A DNA stretch of 64,000 nucleotides from Odontomyia ornata (taxonomy: Eukaryota > Arthropoda > Insecta > Diptera > Stratiomyidae), in NCBI GenBank assembly GCA_963969285.1, contig OZ017738.1, forward strand, positions 39,745,999 to 39,809,998, written 5' to 3'. Of this stretch, positions 57,425 to 64,000 are shown piece by piece; positions within the stretch are counted from its first letter, which is position 1; each line of letters begins with the position of its first letter. A program made the translations under genes and the position numbers. Under the pieces are notes generated by a model that was given only the letters and a program-made list of their open reading frames with translations, searched no databases and was not told the origin of the DNA.

Positions 57425-58715
57425 AGCGCTCGTCGTCGAGGGAAAGGTACTGTAAGTAACCTCTTAACATTTTTTAATTAAATACTTATTGAAATTTTTT
57501 AAACAAAAAATATTTATCGAATTTTTTTTAAAAAAAAAATATTTATTGAATTTTAATTAAATATTTATTGAGTTTAAAAAAAAAAAAAAATATATTTATT
57601 GAATATTTATTGAAATATTTTTTTGAAAAATATTTATTGAATTTGTAAAAAAAGAAAAAAAAAAAGAGAAGAAGAATCGTCGTAAAAAATCTATGTAAGA
57701 ATTTTTTTTTTTACATAATGTATGTAGGGTGAAAGTGTGGCATCTACAAGAGCTACCCACAATAATTATAATACTACAGGAAATCAGAGAAAAAATGAGT
57801 TTTCGTATAATGTTAATCTTCTTTTAATATCAATTTCCCTCTTTCAACGATTAAATGCTTTTCAATATGGTGTTGTAAATTGCTGTGCTGATTGCCATAG
57901 AAAAATCATACTGTTCCATTGCTTTAACGTTGTTCGAATAAAAACAAAAAAAATGATGGATTAAATGGAAAATCGGTCTTTTCCTTCCGGTCTTTTCCAA
58001 TCGGGTATAGGACCCGGTACGGTGGCAGGCTTCCACCCCAAAATATGAGCCAGCCACCGGGTACTTAAAAATTTTTTTTGTTTCAGGAGACTTTATGGGT
58101 TGAGTGGCCCAAGCCAAGTGCCCTTTTATGGCATAAAGTTATGCAATTCAATTGTATAATTCTATGACATAAATTGGTCACCGGGGTACTCCCCTTCTGA
58201 TGGGAAAGTTCATATAATTCAAGTTATATGAGTTTTCCACTCAGAAGAGGAATACCTGGCCACTTCAACAGTTTAACATTGGATTTATTCCGGTTGGGTG
58301 GGCATGAAGGGGCTCCACCACCACCCGGTTGCCCCTCTTTCATTTGTGGGCCCTGAATTTACTTGGGTAAAGACGAGGTTACCCCAAGTTCGCCTTTCTT
58401 CTCAGGTTTCTCTTGTTCTCGCAACAAGTCGTAATTCCTTCGTGGAGGTTATCTACAGATTTGCGACTTCGGTCGTCCTCTCGAACTATGCAAGCAATTC
58501 GTGAATGCGAAATGTTTTGTAGTGAGTCCTCGTGCCGGGGAAACGAACCCGCCCCACGACACCGCAATGCTAGCCTGCCAGCGCATTCACGCGTCTCCGG
58601 ACGAGGGCATTCTCGGCAGGAATCAACACCTTCCTCTGCCGAGGCAGCAGAACATCGCTGCAGTCCTTCACGGACATTTATGGAACTCAATATTCGCTAC
58701 AGACTACGCATAAGC
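57425..58715. repeat. Unclassified composite repeat, copy 2
   Basis: Same module order as 46640-47610: GCGCTCGTCGTCGAG at the start, an AT-rich array with ATTTATTGAA units (57475-57655), GGACCCGGTACGG with CCAGCCACCGGGT (58010-58060), and the GC-rich block CCCCACGACACCGCAATGC, CCTGCCAGCGCATTCACGCG (58552-58592). Copy 2 has about 250 bp more in the middle, including an imperfect 88-nt hairpin. Confidence 0.7.
58176..58263. ncRNA. Imperfect 40-bp-stem hairpin in composite repeat
   Basis: GGTCACCGGGGTACTCCCC through TTCATATAA pairs with TTATATGAG through TACCTGGCCAC, about 40 positions with roughly ten mismatches or G-T pairs and a 6-nt loop. It is not seen in copy 1. Structural role unknown. 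Confidence 0.4.
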
Positions 58716-59235
58716 TTTTATAAACTATCTTCAACGAAAAACATATTTAATAGGACAGATAAAATTCCTAAATAAACTAATGTTGTTACATTTTACGCCT
58801 TATTTGTTCCCGTTATTAATCACACATCCCAACTGCTTTGTTCCACCAAACAACACTCAGTGAATGCAGAAACTGAAATGCTCCTATTAAGGTCTTTACA
58901 TATTGAAAATTGATCCTTGTCCTCCTTTAAAATTATTCATTCGCATATTCTAATACAAAATTTAACAAAAAGAATCTTCTAATTTAAGACTTTGGCTATG
59001 TTTCATTTAAAGTAGATTGAAAAAACTTTTTTCATAGATAAATTAATTTTAGACAGACGCACTCGGCTCTTACTTAAAAAGATATCACCTGCCTCAAACA
59101 ACTTAACCCAGTCATTCTTAGTTCCTCTTTTGCCTTCTTCAGTCAAGGCCACTATGGTGTCAGGAGCTGACCTGGAAAAAAAGATACCTTGTGTCTCGAC
59201 TCAGAGATAACAAAATCTACGAATCCGTTCGTCTT
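58716..59235. other. Short unassigned spacer
   Basis: About 500 bp between the composite repeat and the mariner. Nothing recognised. Confidence 0.45.
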
Positions 59236-59237
59236 TA

Positions 59238-60466
59238 TCGTGTACAACTTAATAACCGGATTTTTTTTAGCGAAATTTGATGCTTTATTGTGGAAAAATC
59301 TTGCAATATATTTTATACAAAGCATTGTCCATTGGAAGCTACAACGTTTCCCCATCTTTCTGGCAATTTATAAATTCCATCCCAAAAAAATTGTGCCGGC
59401 TTGGCGGCCAAAAACGAATCTATCCAATTTCGGATGCCTTGCTCTGAAGTGAAGCGTATTCCGGTGAGGGCGTTTTGCATCGAGCGAAATAAATGAAAGT
59501 CGGATGGAGCAAGGTTCGGACTATAAGGCGGGAGGGCCAAAACTTCCCATCCACTATTTTCCAAATAGTTTTTCACGGTTCTTGCAACATGCGGCCGATC
59601 GTTGTCATAATGAAAAATTATAGCCTCGTGTCTGGTCGCATATTCCGGTCATTTTTCGATTATGGCACGCTTCACGCTTTGGTACAGGTCTGGCCCAATT
59701 TCAACAACTCGTAATATAACGGCTCCTTCTGATCCCACCAAAAACATTGCATAACCTTGGCGCCATGGATATTTGGCTTCGCCGTTGATTTGGCTGGTTG
59801 GCCGGACTTCACGTATGACTTTTTGCGCTTGGGATTGTCATAATAGATTCTTTTTCATGCCCAGTCACGATCCGATACAAAAATGATTTCTTTTTATGGC
59901 GCTCAAGCAGCATTTCAAACATACAGAAGCGCCGTTCAACGTCTCTCGGCTTCAACTCATAGGGGACCCAACTACCTTGCTTCCAAATGTATCTGAGTCA
60001 CTCCCAACGATTTGGCAAGTTCGTGTTGCGTTTAACATGAATCCTCATCGAGTAGCGTCTCCAATTCTTTGTCTTCAAACTTTTTTTGGTAGATCTGGGC
60101 GTTCTTTGTCTTTGATGTCAAAATCGCCACTTTTGAAGCGTTGAAACCATTCAAAACACTGTGTTCCCGCTAAAACATCGTCGCCATAAACTTCCACAAG
60201 CAAACGATGACTTTCCGCAGCAGTTTTCTTTGCAAAAAAATGATCCAACAGAACCTCCCGCAAATACTGTCTTTTTCTCCAAGTTTTGAAGTTATTCATC
60301 GTGAAAAATAATAATGATGCACACAAGATAAAATTGTTTTGTTGACTGATTTTGATATCGGTCAAATGTACCTTCAAAATGACATATATATAAAGTTCGA
60401 GCTTTCACGATATTTGTTAGTACGGACATCTAGCGTCGAATTCCGGTTATTAAGTTGTACACCCAA
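59238..60466 (-). mobile_element. mariner element flanked by TA
   Basis: The left end TCGTGTACAACTTAATAACC and the right end, read inward, TTGGGTGTACAACTTAATAA form inverted repeats. TA flanks both sides (59236-59237, 60467-60468). The 1229-bp length is normal. It is a different mariner lineage from the 8.5-kb and 27/44-kb elements. Confidence 0.88.
59313..60299 (-). pseudogene. mariner transposase, frameshifted, first catalytic Asp lost
   Basis: The start at 60299 (MNNFKTWRKRQYLREVLLDH) fits this lineage; the frame stays open upstream but only this Met has family-like sequence after it. The helix-turn-helix domain runs to about 60075 (TAAESHRLLVEVYGDDVLAG, FEWFQRFKSGDFD). The centre is broken: the first catalytic motif, normally TGDEKW, reads TGHEKE (about 59865), so the Asp is His. 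The C-terminal frame retains HYDNDRPHVARTVKNYLE (59610-59560) and SPNLAPSDFHLF (about 59515-59480) with exactly 34 residues between the two Asp. Confidence 0.87.
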
Positions 60467-60598
60467 TATATGTACAAGGCCCCAGACACAACCTGCATAG
60501 ACGGACGGTCTTTCAATCGATCTTGCGGCTCTTAGACTCGTATATTTCTCATTCCATGAGGAGTTAGGTGTAACTCTAAATCAGGCTAAAAAAAGTTC

Positions 60599-63040
60599 TT
60601 GAAATATCTTATGAAAGTTCCAACCATATTTCATCACTACAAAGAACTAAAGAACATCACAATAAATTTTTTCGCCCCCTTTAATCAGCAAAGCCTCAAA
60701 CTATTTTACCATAACTGTGGGGGTTTGCGCAGTAAATTAAATGAATTTTTCCTTGACGCAAAATCGTGCCATTTTAATGCTATCACCCTTTCTGAAATAT
60801 GGTTGACGGATTCTCACATTAATGAAGAAATTCTGGATAGTAACTGGAGGATTTACAAAGATGACAGAGATCCGATTAGCACTGGCCAGTCGCGAGGAGG
60901 CGGTGTATTGATTGCCATACATAACTTCTTCATGAGCGAGCCAGTTAACCGCACGCCGCATAATTTATTCGAGCATAAAGTGGTCAAAATAAAAATGCAA
61001 TAATCTAATTTGTTCATTGGCGTGTTTTATGTCCCCCCTAAATCGAACGATACTGTCTACGACAATTTCTGTAAAATTATAAGTGAATGAATGAAGACGA
61101 TAAAATTATCATTACTTGTGATTTATAAGATTTGTTATCGACAAAGATGACGGTCGACTCCTTCCGGTGAATATTCTTAATTGTAAGAATTTCAAATTAA
61201 TGAGCACCATCGATAGTAACGATTTGCAGCAGATAGCTCCTGCCACCAACCAGAACGGTATATGGTTAGACCTTATTTTTTCTAATGCATCAGACGAAGT
61301 AGTGGCCAATTTAACTGATGGCAATGAGAATCTGTTTTCTAACACGACTCATCACTCAGCTTTTTCTGTTGGTTTGTCCCTTCCTGATATTCTCAATTCT
61401 ATATCGTGCAAAAGAACTATTGTATATGACTCCCGCAATGCCGATTACGGAAACATTAATAGTCTTGTATCCAGTGTTGACTGGAATGGTACTATGTCAC
61501 CGTTAGATTTGGATACGGCTCTATCCACCTTTTATCGTATAATCTTTGACGCCGTTGAATCTTTCGTACCAAAAATCAAGAAAAAAACCAGAGAAACAAA
61601 CTATACAGGTTCCTCAAAAAAGATAAATATATAAGCGATGAGACTCAGAGTAAGTATAATGAACTTGCACTTGAATTCAAAATTAAATCGCAAGAGGTCT
61701 ATCAAACTTACGTTAACGTCATAGCAGAGGGAACTCTTTCCGATCCCAAAAAATTCTGCCACTTTGTTAACGTTAAGCGCAAAACATCTGGTTATTCTTC
61801 TTTAATGACATGCAATGACTCTGTCTCATCCAGTGCGGAGCAGATCTGTGAGTTCTTTGCTGATCATTTTCAGCATCTTTACTCTAATTCACCCACTTTG
61901 CTTCATTTAGAGTCGTTGGAAATAGTCACAAAGACCTTAATTGGAAACATTACCATTTTTGAAGATGAAATTCTTCAGGCTATTGAAGATCTCGATCCAC
62001 TTAAAGGACCTGGCCGTGACCTTATTCCTCCTTAGTTTCTGTCTTTCTGCAAAGATGAATTGGTTAGACATCTTTTCCTCATTTTTAATAAATCATTAAC
62101 ATCTGGTATATTCCCCAACTTTGGCAACCATCATTTATAACACCAATTCACAAAAAGGTGATAAGTGGCACGTGGAGAGCTATAGGGGTATTGTTATCCT
62201 TTCTACTACGCCAAAACTGTTCGAAAAAATTATCTGCAGTAAAATTTCCTCCATAATCGAACCGTATATGAATGAACAGCAACATGGCTTCCGTAAAAAT
62301 AGGTCTACCACCACTAATCTAATTACCTTGACGTCGGATATTCTTTGTAGTATGGAGCAATGCTACCAGATAGATGCTACCATACACAGATTCCAGTAAA
62401 GCGTTCGATCGAGTGAACAATGAAATATTAGTGAATAAACTTCGCATTTTTGGCATCTACGGTTCACTGCTCAACTTGATTCAGTAATATTTGAAAGGCC
62501 GCACACAATGCGTTAAGTTTCAAGGTCGGTTGTCTCGTGAGCTCAGTGTCACCTCTTGAGTACCTCCAGGCAGTCATCTTGGTCCACTCTTCTTAATATT
62601 TTCATCGCTGATCTTTCTACAGTACTGTCTGAAATTCCACACCTGTTTTACGTTGACGACTTAAAACTTTATCACTGCATACAATCCTTATCCGATGTAT
62701 CTTCTCTCCAATCCAAATTAGCTGCTCTCCTTCAGTGGTGCGATAGAAACCAGCTTGCGTTCAATATAGTAAAATGCCAGATAATAAGTTTTGCAAGAAA
62801 AAAGAACGTCATCTTACATAATTCTGACATTAATAACACACAACTAAGAAGAGTCGAGGGAGTTGTCGACCTTGGTGTAGTCTTAAACACGAAACTCCGC
62901 TTTGACCTCCATTATGATGAAATCCTGAGCAAAGCTTACAAAATGCTAGATTTCATTAAACGTAGACCAAAGGAGTTCAGAAATATCTCGGCTACTAAAT
63001 TGTATACCTCACTTGTCCGTCCACTTCTTGACTACCTATC
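60599..63040 (+). pseudogene. Jockey/CR1-like LINE ORF2 (endonuclease and RT)
   Basis: The APE-type endonuclease spans about 60685-61400: FYHNCGGLRSKLNEF, ITLSEIWLTDSHINE, SRGGGVLIAI and the C-terminal FSNTTHHSAFSV. A linker to about 61800 leads to RT: LDPLKGPGRDLIPP (62020), SYRGIVILSTTPKLFEKII and NEQQHGFRKNRSTTTNLI (62170-62330), the catalytic HLFYVDDLKLYHC (62640-62680) with intact YxDD, and KLYTSLVRPLLDYLS (62998-63040). It is broken by at least five shifts or stops. ORF1 is not seen. The 3' part is replaced at about 63040 by an inverted R1/LOA tail. Confidence 0.85.
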
Positions 63041-63041
63041 A

Positions 63042-64000
63042 AATACCTACCTTGTCAACCTGAAAGTCTAGCCTGGAAGCGTTTGGCACATTACTTCGGG
63101 CCATATCTCGTTTTGCTATGCTATGAAGTGCCTTCAAGCTGACGGATCCCTTTTCTAGTGGGTGGGCAGGCAGTAGGATTAATTTCCACGCAAGCGATCC
63201 CCCGACTGATATAAGTCCCTTTTATCTTTCAGGAGTGCACGAACATAATGTGCTAAATGGCTCAACTTGTCAACTGGTCCGAGCATCTTCGCGACTATAG
63301 TTTCCATTGCCCTATGGAGGCCCCGTCACAGCCTGTGCTATTTTTTGCACGCAAAAAATGTGTGGAAGGCGTTGTTTTCATATCCCGGGAAAAATCGACA
63401 GTCATGACTTACCAATCTTGTGCAAGTAAGACTGAGAATACCCATGCTTACTCAAGAATTTGGTCAGACTGAAGTTAGTCTTACCATGCCTTCAATTTCA
63501 CCAAGCTCTCAAATTCGGGATGAGCTACAGAGTCCACCTTCCTTTCGTGCAATTCACCCAAGACTGCTGCCAATTGTTGAGTACGTACTATCTCTCTTCG
63601 CCAGCAACCGTCTCCCTTAGCGCCATCGCCTCGACGCCGGCAAATATTGCGATCCTCTCTAGCAAGAAGGGAAACAGATAATGAAATAACCACTGAATTG
63701 GAGATTTTCAGATATAAAGATGCAATCCTCAGTGCTCCTCTTCTCTGTACCTGTGCCAAGAGTTTTTGGTATACCTCCTCACTGAGAGTGTCTTCACTGA
63801 GCACTCGTCAAGTGGCATCTTTTCTTGATGGGTTATATCCCCTACGCTGACCATAATTCAAATTAGAGCCGACACGCCCAAAGCAACCTTCTCAGCCGTT
63901 GCAATGAATTGATCAGAAAAACTAATCTCTGAGTCGATCAGCAGCCCCAGACACTTGCCCGCTGGCTTCGAGTCGATTAGTATTTCTCGAATACTGACCA
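63042..64000 (-). pseudogene. R1/LOA-type LINE ORF2 3' end, copy 2 (runs off window)
   Basis: The minus strand enters at 64000 in the RT C-terminal region (GLLIDSEISFSDQFIATAEK across shifts), then the open block 63804-63481 with QVQRRGALRIASLYLKISNS and LSVSLLAREDRN. The untranslated tail to 63042 matches 48860-49290. The 5' part lies outside the window. It may belong to the same family as the broken LINE at 50.85-52.87 kb, whose 3' end is missing just before this point. Confidence 0.8.

Overview
The window reads as repeat-rich nuclear DNA of an arthropod, most likely an insect. It is AT-rich, and almost every stretch with coding similarity belongs to a mobile element of types common in insects: piggyBac, hAT, mariner/Tc1, pogo, a Penelope-like element, Ty3/Gypsy elements (including a 100-bp-LTR type and an env-bearing type) and LINEs of R1/LOA and Jockey/CR1 style. 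I see no bacterial operons, rRNA, CRISPR array or convincing tRNA gene. Most coding regions are broken, so the window is best read as layers of insertions of different ages. The species cannot be named from the sequence.

Layout. 1-1.5 kb: no recognisable gene. 1.47-8.22 kb: a piggyBac element with TTAA on both sides, split by a hAT element that still has perfect 8-bp target duplications. 8.5-9.8 kb: a mariner. 9.8-12 kb: nothing recognised. 12-16.1 kb: two related LTR-like copies in opposite orientation, a short mariner-like element, a 190-bp MITE, and a 103-bp-arm palindrome inserted into one LTR. 17.7-21.4 kb: a decayed second hAT interrupted by a segment carrying a 353-bp tandem duplication. 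21.7-24.2 kb: a pogo-like element flanked by TA. 24.5-26.2 kb: decayed transposon-associated genes. 27.5-28.3 kb: an internally deleted mariner; a sibling with a different deletion lies at 44.1-44.8 kb.

28.5-38.4 kb is a retroelement cluster on the minus strand. An older Gypsy element (gag at 37.5-38.4 kb, pol at 29.7-32.3 kb) has been split by a younger Mag-like Gypsy (32.49-37.54 kb) with a tRNA-Ser type primer site, and a 5'-truncated Penelope-like element (RT plus GIY-YIG) abuts its pol. 42.1-43.5 kb holds a 3' LTR and env fragment of an errantivirus-like element. 46.6-48.2 kb and 57.4-58.7 kb hold two copies of a composite repeat I cannot classify, the first abutting a Tc1 fragment. 48.6-52.9 kb holds LINE pieces and a decayed conserved transposon-associated gene. 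59.2-60.5 kb is a mariner. 60.6-63.0 kb is a Jockey/CR1-like LINE that runs into an R1/LOA-like LINE tail continuing past the window end.

The best candidate for host-derived coding sequence is a 135-codon frame at 56.79-57.19 kb resembling the N-terminal CCCH zinc-finger module of ZC3H11A. The observations most worth a second look are the piggyBac transposase with glutamate at two of three catalytic positions, the long palindrome at 15.5 kb, the nested 100-bp-LTR Gypsy with altered protease and RT motifs, the unclassified composite repeat, the ZC3H11A-like frame, and a 30-bp-stem hairpin at 55.75 kb.
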